From assembly GCA_025738555.1 (NCBI GenBank), contig JAOVFP010000006.1, positions 1,488,001-1,552,000 of the forward strand: a stretch of 64,000 bases of DNA. Reading direction: 5' to 3'. The DNA comes from Cyathus striatus (taxonomy: Eukaryota; Basidiomycota; Agaricomycetes; Agaricales; Nidulariaceae). Below, piece after piece: positions 20,850-32,402 of this stretch. Below the pieces are notes generated by a model, which had not been told where the DNA came from, did no database searches, and worked only from the letters and a program-made list of their open reading frames with translations. Numbering within the stretch: the first letter of the stretch is position 1; every line of letters begins with the position of its first letter. A program made the position numbers and the translations under genes.

Positions 20850-21185
20850 TTAGATAGGCAATTTAACCAAAGATTTGCACAATCTATTTCTATTTTCCAA
20901 ATGAAAATAGCAAAACCCATCATGGAAACCAAATGATCAGGACTACCAGTATCAATAATAGAGATACCTGATGAATCGGAGAAAGAGAAAATGGAAATGC
21001 TCCCTCAAAATTACAGGTATTCTCTCGAGGATACAAGAATCCCTGATGAGAAGATGATTGAGATACTGGACTTACCATTACAGGACAACTGGAATCCAAT
21101 TGAAATATTTTGGATGCACATTTATGATGCAGAAGATGAGGACCTTGAAGAAATGTCAACTGAAAGCATCCACTTATGAACTTTC

Positions 21186-23618
21186 TTGACAGGAATTGAG
21201 GATCCTCTTCTAATGGAATATGGAATAGGTACAACTTTTGAAACAAAGGAACTATTATTTGAAGAATATGGAATTCCTATCCATGTAAAACAGACAATTT
21301 CACAATGGCTATCTTATGAACCTGAAAAGGTCAAGAAAACATTTGAAGAAATGGTACCAAAACATCTCTGGGACTACAAGAATGTTTTTGACAAGGATAC
21401 CTCAGAAGAATTCCCACCTTCACGACCATGGGATCATCATATTCAGATAAAAGAAGACTTCCAACCACGAAAAAGTAAAATTTACCCACTTAGTATAAAA
21501 GAGGACAGACAAGACAATGAATGAATTCATTGATGAAAACCTCTGAAAAGGATATATCAAAGAAGTTTTACCAGATTCCATGGATGCCAAAAATACTGCT
21601 GGATTTTTCTTTGTAGGAAAAAAGGACACTGAAGATATGTGACCATGCCAGGACTACTGTTATCTAAACAATGGAACTATTAAAGACTGGTATCTCTTAC
21701 CACATATCAAACAACTTATGGAAGACCTTAAGGGTGCTGACCTTTTCACAAAAATGGATCTCTGAGGAGCATATAACAAAGTACAGATTGTCCCAGAAGA
21801 TCGATCTAAAGCAGCCTTTGTCACATGAAGGGGCATCTTCTGACTCACTGTGATGTTCTTCAGACTATACAACTCACCAGCAACCCTCATGTGAATGATT
21901 AACCACCTTCTTGAAGATTACATCTCTCAAGGACTTGTCCAAGTATATTTAGATGATATACTCATATTTACAAAGAATAACCTAGAACTCCACTGACAAG
22001 TAACACGGGAAATTCTGCAAATACTCAGAGATAACAGACTATTTGCCAAACCAGAGAAATGTTTATTTGAAGTCACTGAGGTAGACTATCTAGGCATGAT
22101 CATCTGACCAGACGAAATTGCCATGGATCCCAAGAAACTCACTGAAATAGCTGATTGGCCTGCCCCTGTTAGATATTCAGGGTTGCACAGCTTCTTTGAC
22201 AGCTGTCACTTGTCACCTGTCATACTTGACAGTTCTGTGATTGACAGATATGTGATTGACAGATTGACAGCTGTCAGTTACCTTAGTTACATGGACCTTG
22301 GTTGGGACTTTGGTAGACACCCTCAGTATATAAACACTCTGTATCTTGGTAGTAGTTAACAAGTTTCCTCCCCATCTTGTGTCTGTGTCAGTGTTTGTGT
22401 CTGAGTTATTTGCTCCCTTGTCACCTTCCTTGCTCTTTATTACTCTCTATCCTCTCAACCACCCTCCTTTATTCTTGTTACTTCTGACAGCCCCCACCAA
22501 AGTAAAGGAAGTCCAATCCTTTGCTGGATTCTGCAACTTCTACCAGCAATTTATTCCTTGCTACAGCAAGAGAATTGAGTCTATTCTCAAGCTGACAAGA
22601 AATTTGACACTGTGGAATTGGGGTGAAGAACAACAGAAAGCTTTTGACAACCTTAAAGAAGCCTTCCTAAAAGAACCAATTCTCAAGATACCAGATCCTG
22701 AGAAACCATTCACCATGTTGATCAACACTTCTGATTATGCCGCAGGAGCAGTTCTTAAACAAGAAAATGAAAATGAATTCTGGAAACCATGTGGATATAT
22801 ATCCTATATGTTTACAGCAACTGAACATAACTATCAAATATACAATAAAGAACTCTATGCCATTGTTCATGGATTCAAAGCATGGCATCACTTATTGGAA
22901 GGACACCCCAATAAGGTGGTAGTATTGGAAGGACCATGAAAACTTGAAATACTATTGAGAACCCCAGAAAGTCACCAGACAACAGGCACAATGGTCTCTC
23001 TTCCTATCAGATTTTGATATCAACATGCAACATATACAAGGGAAAAAGAATCTTGAAGCTGATATGATCTCACAACGACCTGACTTAACTCCTGAAAAGG
23101 AACATGAAAACAATGGACTAATAATTTTACCAGACCACTGGTTCATTAATACTTTAGACATAGAACACGACAACTGGTTTGCCAACATTTTAGAAGCAGA
23201 CCTACGAATTAATCTCATATCAACTGAACTTTGTGACTTGGTTATAGAACAAACCGAAAAGGATACCTTAGCACAGAAAATAGTTACTGCAATCAAGGCA
23301 AAAGACATACCACCAATTCATTCTTCCCTTGATGATTGGCAAATTGAAAGTGGACTAATCCTTTTCAGAGACAGAGTCTATGTTCTTGAAGACAAAGAAT
23401 TACAATGAAGCATAGTAGCTCTCAAACATAATAGCCTACCTGCTGGATATCATGGATGAAGTTCAACTGAAAAAGAAGTAAAGAAGGAATACTGGTGGCC
23501 AGGAATGGGAGTTTTCATAAAACAATATGTCACTGGATGTGCTACATGCCAACAGATGTCTTATAACTGACACCCTAAACCATCTATTAACCCCATCCCT
23601 ATCCCTGAAACCACCAGA
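21186..23618 (+). pseudogene. Gypsy D reverse transcriptase, RNase H and integrase N-terminus
   Basis: Order: pre-RT linker (WDYKNVFDKDTSEEFPPSRPWDH), RT ([16 protein letters not shown]-stop-GAYN, VQVYLDDILIF with the YLDD active site at about 21943), LTR A9, RNase H (FNKLT-type start, KPFTMLINTSDYAAGAVL, TATEHNYQIYNKELYAIVHGF, HIQGKKNLEADMISQRP) and the integrase zinc finger (H..H about 23425-23450, CATCQQM about 23546). At least ten in-frame TGA codons occur, several exactly where gypsy pol has Arg. A one-base shift lies near 21510. The gene is cut at 23618 by the KDZ insertion and resumes at 32403. Confidence 0.92.
22167..22489 (+). repeat. LTR A9, solo LTR in gypsy D RT
   Basis: 323 bp, plus orientation, with TSD GCCCC on both sides (22162-22166 and 22490-22494). 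It is a good reference copy of the family: eight TGACAG/CTGTCA words at 22198-22280, a GGACCTTGGTTGGGACTTTG block, and TATATAAAC at 22327. Confidence 0.95.
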
Positions 23619-23864
23619 CCATTTTCGAGCTCTTTACACTGAGCCATGTATTCTGTATGGAATCCATGCAAATTCTGTAATTAGTAAATTAGCTGGGACT
23701 TCACTTTATATTAGTAATTATTCTGCACGGATTCCTTATGGAATCTGTACAGACTGGTAAATTCCATACAGAATACGCAGAACTCTGTAACAAAGACTTA
23801 CATGGAATCTGTACAAACCTCTTATGTAATCTGTAATTATAATATGTACTTAGTAAAATAACAT

Positions 23865-23947
23865 ACCATAGCATGAATTGAACCCTTAGCTTCCCATTGC
23901 TTTGTCAGCAAACATATGGCACGCTAAACCAGCTGAGCCAACACGGC
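23865..23947 (-). tRNA. tRNA-like sequence in KDZ subterminal region
   Basis: The minus strand shows an A-box-like TTGGCTCAGCTGG, a B-box-like GGTTCAATTCA, and weak G-U-rich pairing of the two ends. The anticodon region is too long (about 30 nt, possibly TTGC/GCAA around TGACAAA), so a normal cloverleaf is not formed. It is probably a tRNA-derived relic. Confidence 0.3.
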
Positions 23948-24507
23948 CTTTAGACATAACCGCTGGCTATGTCACATGTCATCGCTGTCACTGGCCATCA
24001 GTGACTGGTAACTGGTGCCGGTGATGCGTCACCACTGTGCTTCCCACTGTCAATACAGCCTTTCTCACCATCATCACTCTCCACCCTCACTGTTGTCATC
24101 CTCCATTCCCACTACTCGGGCCCCCTCTTCCACTCTTCACCCTCGCTCATCGCTTCAATCATGCACAGGTCCCCTCTTTCGTCAACACACCTCATGCTCT
24201 TCACTTCGATCAATGCTGCCATCAATGCAGCTGCTCATCAATGTTTGCCATCATCTCACTCACTGGGTCTTGGGGTACTGCCACATCAGATCTGGCTGGG
24301 GTTAGTTATAACGGGTACATTCTATATTCATTATTTCTCTATGTCTAATTACTTTTATCTTACTAACAGCTTGCCTTTTGTCACGTATCCCCCCTGCCTC
24401 CTTCTCCACACTGTGTGCACCAATTGTATGCCAACATGTACCACTGCACAACGCTGCCTTTGCCAATGTTCTTTCCCATGTGCCGTCCCCTGCACCTTTC
24501 CTCTCCA

Positions 24508-25234
24508 CCTCATCTTGCAAGTGACGAGGTGTTACATCTCCTTCCCACTCTCGCACCTCGTCTGGCAAGCGACAAGGTGCCATTCCACGCCTTGCCCCTC
24601 CACCTCATTTTGCAAGTGATGAGGTGTTATGTCTCCTCCCCACCCCCACACCTCGTCTTGCAAATGACGAGGTGCTGTTCCATGCCTGCCCCCTGCACCT
24701 CATCTGGCAAGTGACGAGGTGCTTCCCTCTTCTCCGCCCTGCACCTTGTCTGGCAAGCAACAAGGTGCATCTCCTCTCCTTCCCTGCACCTTGTCAGGCA
24801 AACAACGAGGTGCCATTCTGCCTTCCCCCTCCACCTCGTCTGGCAAGTGATGAGGTGCGTCTCTCTACCTCTGCCCTGCACCTTGTCTCACAAATAACGA
24901 GGTGCCGTTCCACCTTCCCCCTGCACCTCATCTGCAAATGATGAGGTGCATCTCTTCACCTCCACCCCACACCTTGTCTCGCAAGTGACGAGGTGCATCC
25001 TCTCCTCTGCCCCACACCTTGTCTCGCAAGTGACAAGGTGCATCTTCTCTCCTCCACCTGCACCTCGTCCCACAAGTGACAAGGTGTGTCCCTCTCCTCT
25101 GCCCTGCACCTCATCTCACAAGTGGCGAGGTGCCTTCCCTCTCCCCTCCCCACTGCACCTCATCTCACAAATGACGAGGTGCTGTTCCCCCTCCTCCCCC
25201 TCTTCCCCTGCCCTCCTTGTCTCGCAAGTGATGA
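24508..25234. repeat. Hairpin minisatellite, about 16 copies
   Basis: A unit of about 45-60 bp has a 26-28 bp imperfect inverted repeat CACCTCGTC-TGGCAAGT-GACGAGGTG followed by a C/T-rich spacer. About sixteen copies can be counted. Arms vary mainly as CTCGTC to CTTGTC or CTCATC, changes expected from CpG loss on either strand. The surroundings (24000-25950) are much richer in GC than the rest of the element. Confidence 0.85.
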
Positions 25235-25292
25235 GGAAGAGCATCATCCCCCCCTCCTCCGCCTCCTCAGGGAGGAGAGGGGAGAGTGAAGG

Positions 25293-25600
25293 TGTTAGAT
25301 ATTCAGGGTTGCACAGCTTCTTTGACAGCTGTCACTTGTCACCTGTCATACTTGACAGTTCTGTGATTGACAGATTGACAGCTGTCAGTTACCTTAGTTA
25401 CATGGACCTTGGTTGGGACTTTGGTAGACACCCTCAGTATATAAACACTCTGTATCTTGGTAGTAGTAAACAAGTTTCCTCCCCATCTTGTGTCTGTGTC
25501 TGTGTTTGTGTCTGAGTCTTTGCTCCACTATCACCCTCTTTGCTTCTTTATCACACTCTATTCTCTCAATCACCCTCCTTTATTCTTGTTACTTCTGACA
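25293..25600 (+). repeat. LTR A10, solo LTR
   Basis: 308 bp, plus orientation, with TSD GAAGG on both sides (25288-25292 and 25601-25605), inside the GC-rich part of the KDZ element. Confidence 0.95.
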
Positions 25601-25795
25601 GAAGGAAGGGAAGGGGATAGCGAGTGGAGAGGAGGGGATAGCAAGGGGAAGGGATAGCGTGGGGAGGGGATAGCATGGGGAGGGGACAGTGAGGGGAGGG
25701 GACAGTGAGGGAAAGGGAGAGCGAGGGGAGGGGAGAGCAATAGGAGAGGATGGGAGAGGAAGAGAGAGCAGGGAGAGGACAGCAAGAAGAGATGA
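25601..25795. repeat. GGGGATAGC/GGGGACAGTGA purine tract
   Basis: About 190 bp that are almost purely purine on the plus strand, built from GGGGATAGCR and GAGGGGACAGTGAGG words. The extreme strand asymmetry could form triplex or G-quadruplex structures. It shows no coding potential. Confidence 0.7.
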
Positions 25796-26488
25796 CACAA
25801 CAGTATCGCCATTTCACACTGCATCGCAATCTCGCCACCATCCATGTACTCCATTGTCACCCCCCCCTTCGACGCCCTCTCCCCTTATTGTGTGCTGCTG
25901 CTCACATACACACATCATTGCCCCCCCTTCAGCGCTCCCTTTACCTATCATTGCCTGTAATTATTATACAGTAGACTACATTACTAATTAGAGTAGAAAT
26001 CATGTACTGTAAATACTAGAACAATACATAAATTTATAATAATCAGTGAGATGTGTGTGCTACAGTGAGAATGACAGAAACTACTTAAATAAATCAATCT
26101 CATGCTCAACCTTGTAATTGCTTACAGTACATTACAGCATGTTTGTTATCGCATATGCTGTCATGTATGAATAGATTGCCAGAAGGCAATCTCACATTGA
26201 AATGTATTTTGAGATCGGATCTTGCATTCAAATGTATTTTGAAATCAGATCTCACATTCAAATGTATTTCGTGATTACACACAGTAAACTTTCCCTTATA
26301 CTATTTATAGATTAGCTGTGAAATCATGATGTCATGTACTCAGGAATAAAAATAAATGGTGTGAACATTCTATTGCCTTTAAATCTCCACATGCCTCATT
26401 CCTCTTTCTCTCCCTTACCACTATCATCACCACTCATCCACCCACATCTACTCAGATCAGAGCTTATCACAACTCACTACAACATACT

Positions 26489-28748
26489 ATGCCTCCTCGC
26501 AGATCTACTAGGAACAAATCCACCAACATCAATGCCACTACAACCAGTGGCAATACTGACAATCCACCAGAACCTTCAAATACTCACAAGCGCACTGTCT
26601 CTTCCACTGAAGGTACTACTCAACCTGCTAAAAAGAAGAGCAAAAAGGAGAGTACTGTAGAAGAAGAATCTGAGGGAAACAGTGCTAAGAAGAGGAAAGG
26701 AAAGAAGGGAAGAGGACGGTATGTAATAATTCATTTATAAAATCGCATTTTAATCATTTTAAATTTTCTTTTCAGTAAATCTGCAACACAGTGTATTGCT
26801 GAAGATGCTAGTGCCAGCTCACCAGTTAAGTTGACAAGGACTGAACAAAATATCATTGATGATGGCACCTCTGTTGCCCCTCCTAAGCAAATTTGCAATG
26901 TGGTTGTGAGTTTGCTTCCTGCTAGCTAGGCTCCAGTTGCTACTAGTGGTTATATCCATCGCTCTGAGGTACTTGATAATGAAAGTACAGAAAGTGAGAA
27001 TGCAAATGAAGATACTAGTGCTGGTGAAAATGCCAGTAATAATCCCTCTGATGATAGTGGCAGTGAAATTGAAGAAGTTAGCTCTAAGCACAACAAGAGC
27101 AATGAGGATACTGGTAACCAGACCAGTAAGGACACTCACAACAAAGACAGTGAGGATACTGATAGTCAGACTAGCAAAGATACTCACAACAAGAGCAATG
27201 AGGATACTGGTAACCAGACCAGCAAAGATACTTGCAACAAGAGCAATGAGGATACTGGTGACCAGACCAGCAAGGATGCTCACAACAAGAGCAGTGAGAA
27301 TACTGGTAATCAGACCAGTAAGGATACTCAGAAGGATGTGCCCAATATTGAAAGTCTAAGTGAGCATGAAAATACAGATAACTATATAAGTGATGTTCAC
27401 ATGGCATCTCCACCAAAGAAAGAGACTTACAATCTACAAGGATCCTCTTGTGTAACTGGTAAGTATCTTATTTCTCTAATATATAATAAAAAATAACAAG
27501 CTATTTAGGTGGATTTATGTGCCATCATGCACAGGATAATGTCTATAACAGTGCTGACTTTCTTGAAATTGAGAAGCAGTCAACATATCTAGAACATGTC
27601 AAAGAAATTATATACCTTTACATTTCAAAGCTAGATCCAACAGATTTGAAAGTTATAAACATGAACTCAATGACTTTTATTAAGATCCCTATTTCAGTAA
27701 ACTCAATGGAACCTGTTATGAAAGGACTAGCAAAGAAATATAATCCTATTGCTGATTCTAATCAGTGGTTTTATATTGTTGATAATGACAGCCCACATTG
27801 GCATCTTTTGGGTAACTTTGAATGTGCCATTGAGGAAAATGAGGAATTTACATGGATTCAGCAAGGAAATTATGTTATATATGTATTATATGTAAGTGCT
27901 ATTTTTATGTATTTTTACAGCTTCAAACTCAACTATACAAATAGTCTTCTTTTTGTCCTTCAGGTCAAGAAGAGTCAACACTAATTGCAGTTCAGTCTCA
28001 CTCTGTGTCTCTTTCTACTTGCAATCAATCTGTATCAATGGCTCCATCTGCTGTAACAGAAGCTGCTGCTGAGCCTCAAGTAATTGCTGCTCATCTTGGT
28101 GTCAGTGCAGATGAACTTAGCTGCACTTTTGAGGATGGAATTAGAGGCCAATATAAGAAGTACTTGCTGGCTCTTAAGTATTTTGATATATATAACTCAA
28201 TGGCAAGGAACAACCAATGGCAAGGAAAAGCACTAAGAAAGAAGGAAATTGTTGATATTTTCCTGTCCTATTCATACTTTCAGTCCAATCACTCAAAGCT
28301 TTTTACAAAGCTATCAAATTATCCTCATTTAATGAAATAGATGGAGGGAAAAGATGATGCTCCATCTGACATGGAAGCATGGGGATATGAAAAGACCCAA
28401 AAATATACATTTGAGGACCTTAAGACATTTTATGAGAATGGAGGGACACTTGATCCTGACAGAGCAGTAAGAAAGAAAGTAAAGGGAAAGGGAAAGGGAA
28501 AGGGAAAAGTTAAAAGTAAACAGGAGGAGTCAGATGATGAGGATGATGATGATGATGATAATGATAATGAGGATGAGAATGAGAATGAGAATGAGAATGA
28601 TAATGATGAGGAGGAAATGGAGAAGAATAAGAATAAGAATAATAAGGGAAAGAACAAGCAAATGGAGAAAGGAAAGGATAAAGGGAAGGGTAAAGGTAAA
28701 GGAAAGGATAAGGAAGTTAAGAAGGCTTCTAAGAAAGCTAAAGAGTAA
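26489..28748 (+). pseudogene. KDZ cargo gene encoding a repeat-rich, highly charged protein
   Basis: Exon 1 (26489-26718) starts MPPRRSTRNK. The next introns are 26719-26775 and 27459-27508 (GT...AG, phases fit). Exon 2 carries five 16-residue repeats of the form HNKSNEDTGNQTSKDT (27089-27328). Exon 3 has FMCHHAQDNVYNSADFLEIE and SNQWFYIVDNDSPHWHLLGN. After a poorly resolved junction near 27900-27970 comes HLGVSADELSCTFEDGIRGQ, then YSYFQSNHSKLFTKLSNYP. The C-terminus is a run of KGKGKG and DDDD/NENE tracts. TAG at 26927 and at about 28339 interrupt the frame. The function is unknown; the charged tails suggest nuclear or nucleic-acid contact. Confidence 0.6.
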
Positions 28749-29387
28749 GCTTATCTTATTTTGAATGAATCTTTTTTTCATTTTTAAAATGTAGTATAAA
28801 ATTTGAGATCTTTGTATTCTATTTCATATGCCAAATTCTCATGCACGTATTCCTTCAAAAAAAAAGTGTCTTGTATAGTTTTGTAACTGGATGTTCCATT
28901 CTAATGGAATTTGTTCTTATTTTTACAACACTTTGGAGATTTAAAGATTGAATGAATTTTAAGAATACAACTATAAATTTGCACATATGGATTATTTTAA
29001 TAATGTTGCCAGGAGTATCAGCAAACATGCAGCCCTTTTCTGATATATCATTTAAAACTTTTAGCAAATTTATCAGTAATAATTATAGTTCAGAAATCTC
29101 CTTATCAACAGCCTTAGTAATACTATTTACAGTTACACACAACTGTGACTTATTAAGTCTTCATGCATGGCAGCACAATCCTAGATATCCTCAGGAGAAT
29201 AATGTACAAATGACTGCTTGGATGCTTACCTTATCTTGAGCTTTACAAGAACAACTTGGAGGAGATGTAACAAATTGTTTAAAGGTGAACCTGGTGACCA
29301 AGCAGATACTACTTTGGCACTGAGCTTGGATAAATTAATGAAGACTCTAAAGCTTAATCCATGTGAATCATCTGGCAAATTTAAAGG

Positions 29388-29710
29388 TGTTAGATATTCA
29401 GGGTTGCACAGCTTCTTTGACAGCTGTCACTTGTCACCTGTCATACTTGACAGTTCTGTGATTGACAGATATGTGATTGACAGATTGACAGCTGTCAGTT
29501 ACCTTAGTTACATGGACCTTGGTTGGGACTTTGGTAGACAGCCTTAGTATATAAACACTCTGTAACTTGGTAGTAGCAAACAAGTTTCCTCCCCATCTTG
29601 TGTCTGTGTCAGTGTTTGTGTCTGAGTTATTTGCTCCCTTATCACCTTCCTTGCTTTTTATTACTCTCTATCCTCTCAACCACCCTCCTTTATTCTTGTT
29701 ACTTCTGACA
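29388..29710 (+). repeat. LTR A11, solo LTR
   Basis: 323 bp, plus orientation, with TSD AAAGG on both sides (29383-29387 and 29711-29715), within the KDZ-like gene. Confidence 0.95.
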
Positions 29711-30228
29711 AAAGGAAACTTAAAGTTAGTATCTCATAAAGAGATTTCACCATCATTTGTTATTTGTCCTGTAACTGCTGTATGTCAAACAAATACATGC
29801 CCCCCATTAGCATTGCACTTATCAACAAGTATAAGAGATATTCCTTGAGTTACTTTAATTCAAGGTACTGAAACAATAAAAAATGTTCAAGTACTTACAG
29901 GAATCTACAATAAATGTAAAACACAATACTCAGCTGATAGAGAGAAAGTTTCAATTCCTGATAAAAAAAGTACTTGAGTTTACCTCAATTCTGCAAAGTA
30001 TGTTAAAGTGGGACAGTCACTGTGGGTAGACAGAATATTTTCAAATGCAGCTGTCAATGCAATTTATAGCTTTCATGCATCAGCTGCTGCTTACACTCAA
30101 TTTTGAAATAATAGCTTTTCTAATGAACAAAGCATCACCCGCAGACATATTTGGCAGGCATCCATTCAAGAAACTGTTAGAGCCTTAGCTGCTGCACAAG
30201 GCATAAATTTGGAAGTTGAAGATGGTCT

Positions 30229-30534
30229 TGTCAGAAGTAACAAGAATATAGAGGGGGTAGATGGACAGAAAAGAGGATAATAGTGGAGCAAAGACTCAAA
30301 CACAGACACTGACACAGACACAGATGGGGAGGAAACTTGTTTACTACTACCAAGTTACAGAGTGTATATATATACTGAGGCTGTCTATCAAAGTCCCAAC
30401 CAAGGTCCATGTAACTAAGATAACTGACAGCTGTCAATCTGTCAATCACATATCTGTCAATCACAGAACTGTCAAGTATGACAGGTGACAAGTGACAGCT
30501 GTCAAAGAAGCTGTGCAATCCAGAATATCTAACA
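30229..30534 (-). repeat. LTR A12, solo LTR
   Basis: 306 bp, minus orientation, with TSD GGTCT on both sides (30224-30228 and 30535-30539). The gene reads EVEDGL / GLSIDNL across it. Confidence 0.95.
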
Positions 30535-30860
30535 GGTCTTTCAATTGATAATCTTACACATGAAGCTTATTCTTTACTTGGTGATAATGGAATCATTCAA
30601 TCTGCTGATAAGCACACTTGTGCTGAGTGTACACATGTCTACCAAGACAGATCTAATGTGACATCAGAAGTTGACTCTGCTGGTGTGGTAGGAATTGATG
30701 AAAACCAATCAGTTCCTGATCTTGTACAATCAGAAAGTACCCAGGAAGATATGAATTCTGTAAATGTACAAGCAGCAGTAGCAGATATGGAAAATAATGA
30801 TTCTACAATAAATGAGAATGAGTATGCACCTGTAAAAATGGTAGTACTGGATGGTATTAT

Positions 30861-31099
30861 TGTTGCATGATGATGTATTAGTCATGTGACAGGTAGAGTC
30901 CCTGAGTATTCCATATATGCCTACCCAGTAATACACAGAGGCTCTTGGCAGGAATAACACACTTGGTCCTTGGGTATATATAATACAACCCAACTTTCAC
31001 TTGAACAAGACCATATAGCTCAGTTGGTTAGAGCACTCTGAAACTATCAGATAGGTCCCAGGTTCAAACCCTGGTGTGGTCACTTTGCTACATCTAATA
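30861..31099 (+). repeat. LTR C, solo, with tRNA-like sequence
   Basis: 239 bp, TGTTGCATGATGATG...CATCTAATA, with TSD ATTAT on both sides (30856-30860 and 31100-31104). It disrupts the KDZ-like gene between codons for GII and MSP. The ends are TG...TA rather than TG...CA. Confidence 0.85.
31009..31082 (+). tRNA. tRNA-like sequence inside LTR C (solo copy)
   Basis: Identical in sequence to the copy at 19445-19518: a full set of acceptor, D and T stems with Pol III A and B boxes, and anticodon loop AAACTAT without U33. It lies 17 bp before the LTR end, and no run of four or more T follows within the LTR, so Pol III transcription could run on into flanking sequence. Confidence 0.55.
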
Positions 31100-32402
31100 A
31101 TTATAATGAGCCCAATACACTGTGCATTTGAAGTGTGTACAAGTGAGTTGCATAATGCACGTGGAGGTGTTTTTTGTGAAGTACATGAAGCCTTTTATGG
31201 TGCATGCTGTTGTATTCAAGGTTGCACTAATATGAAAGAGCAAGGTACACAGGCTTGTAATGATCACCAAGCTGAGTGGACAAGATTTCAATCAACTCAT
31301 CATTCTTCTTATCAAGCTGGTATAAGGAGAATGCTTCACCACCCAGGAGAACAGAATGAATGGAGTACAGTTAGACCAAGAAATTCTCAGCCACATAATG
31401 AACCACAACAATCAGCAAATAGAAAAATAAAAAACTACTTTACTCCAGGCAAATACTACTGTGTTGAAACAATATGTGCACCTTGTGGAGTGGTTATTGC
31501 CTGGACAAAATTTGAGGATGCTGAATCACCATACAATATCATGAAGTTCCTTGAGGAGGTATTCCCTACTGAAGAATCTAGACCAGATTATGTATGTATT
31601 GATAAAGCATGCTTGGTTCTAAGATATCTTCTTCATGAAGATCAAAGAGAGCAGTGGAATACATGGAAAAAAACTACAAGGTTTAGTGTGGACAGCTATC
31701 ATTACACAGGACACAGAGTTTCAGATTATCTCTGCAGAATATTTTGTAATCCTGCACCATTAGATGGATCAGCTCCAAATTTGGTGATTACTGACTTTGA
31801 TAAGAATGGACATCCATATTTGAAAAGAGCTTTTAATACACAGGTAAGAGCATATATAATAATGATATAAAATGTTTTAATAACTACTTCTTAATAATAG
31901 GCATGTGAACAGCTCAATGCTTGGCTTGGTGGCTTTGAATCCATTTAAAAAAAAATGGCACCACATAACTTTAATTGGTTTCTGCATGCCATGTTATTTT
32001 ATTATAGCAAACATGTTATACAAAGGCAGGAAAAAAGAAAGAGACAGGAAGCTACTGATATTGAAGTGCAAGGTGATGTAGTAGATGATGATGATGATGA
32101 TAGTTTTCCAGCTGATGATATTGTTCTTTAAAAAAATACATACATAGTTTTACATTTTAGACAACTATAGGTAGAAATAATTATGAATTAACAGTTTTTG
32201 TAGTGTTCATTGAGATTTTAAACAGGAAAATTAAGGTATTAAACAGATCTTACAGATTCTGTATAAATCCACACAGAATCCATGCAGAATATGTATGGAA
32301 TGTGCACAGAATTATTACCTATAATAATAAAAATAGCCACTATATAAATTCTGTATGATATCTATACAGACCTCTTGGGGAGTGTAAATTACTGCCATTT
32401 TC

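Larger units (their letters stand above)
28950..32130 (+). pseudogene. KDZ-transposase-like gene with CxC5/CxC6 cysteine clusters
   Basis: The reading continues through three later insertions (LTR A11, A12, C): ICPVTAVCQTNTCPP, then [38 protein letters not shown] / MSPIHCAFEVCT, FCEVHEAFYGACCCIQGCTN, YCVETICAPCGVVIAWTKFE, DYVCIDKACLVLRYL, FSVDSYHYTGHR, FCNPAPLDGSAPNLV, then after an intron (31842-31900) ACEQLNAWLGGFES and NFNWFLHAMLFY, ending in an Asp-rich tail. The cysteine clusters resemble CxC5/CxC6, which accompany KDZ transposases. The D-x-A-C, H-x3-H and ACEQLN elements could be the RNase-H-fold catalytic core; that part is inference. Stops and the insertions make it inactive. Confidence 0.7.
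23627..32394 (+). mobile_element. KDZ/Zisupton-like DNA transposon, 8.8 kb with cargo
   Basis: It splits gypsy D integrase (TRPF / SQVSMDF) with an 8-bp duplication CCATTTTC (23619-23626 and 32395-32402). Ends: GAGCTCTTTACACT at the left and, on the complement, CAGTAATTTACACT at the right; TTTACACT is shared at the same distance from both tips. Both subterminal zones are rich in ATTCTGTATGGAATC-like words. Inside are a tRNA-like sequence, a hairpin minisatellite, a repeat-rich cargo gene, and a cysteine-cluster gene of the type found with KDZ transposases. Four solo LTRs inserted later. The 8-bp TSD and gene content support KDZ; hAT elements share the TSD length, so the family call rests on the protein. 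Confidence 0.75.

Noticed and set aside
24508..25234. CRISPR-like array
   Set aside because: The genome is eukaryotic, spacers are themselves repetitive C/T-rich sequence, and repeats vary. The same holds for the palindromic arrays at 245-700 and 4005-4480.
24015..25515. Several long open frames on both strands of the GC-rich minisatellite
   Set aside because: Composition-driven absence of stops in repetitive DNA; the frames overlap on both strands and one runs on into LTR A10.
28430..28781. Minus-strand Phe/Ser/Ile-rich frames opposite the Lys/Asp tracts
   Set aside because: They are the antisense of simple AAG/GAT repeats in the cargo gene.
31009..31082. Functional host tRNA gene
   Set aside because: It lies inside a mobile LTR found twice, its anticodon loop lacks U33, and no T-run terminator follows. 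Kept as tRNA-like only.
23627..32394. hAT family assignment for the 8.8-kb element
   Set aside because: The TSD length fits, but no hAT transposase motifs were found and the cysteine-cluster protein points to KDZ. Not fully excluded.
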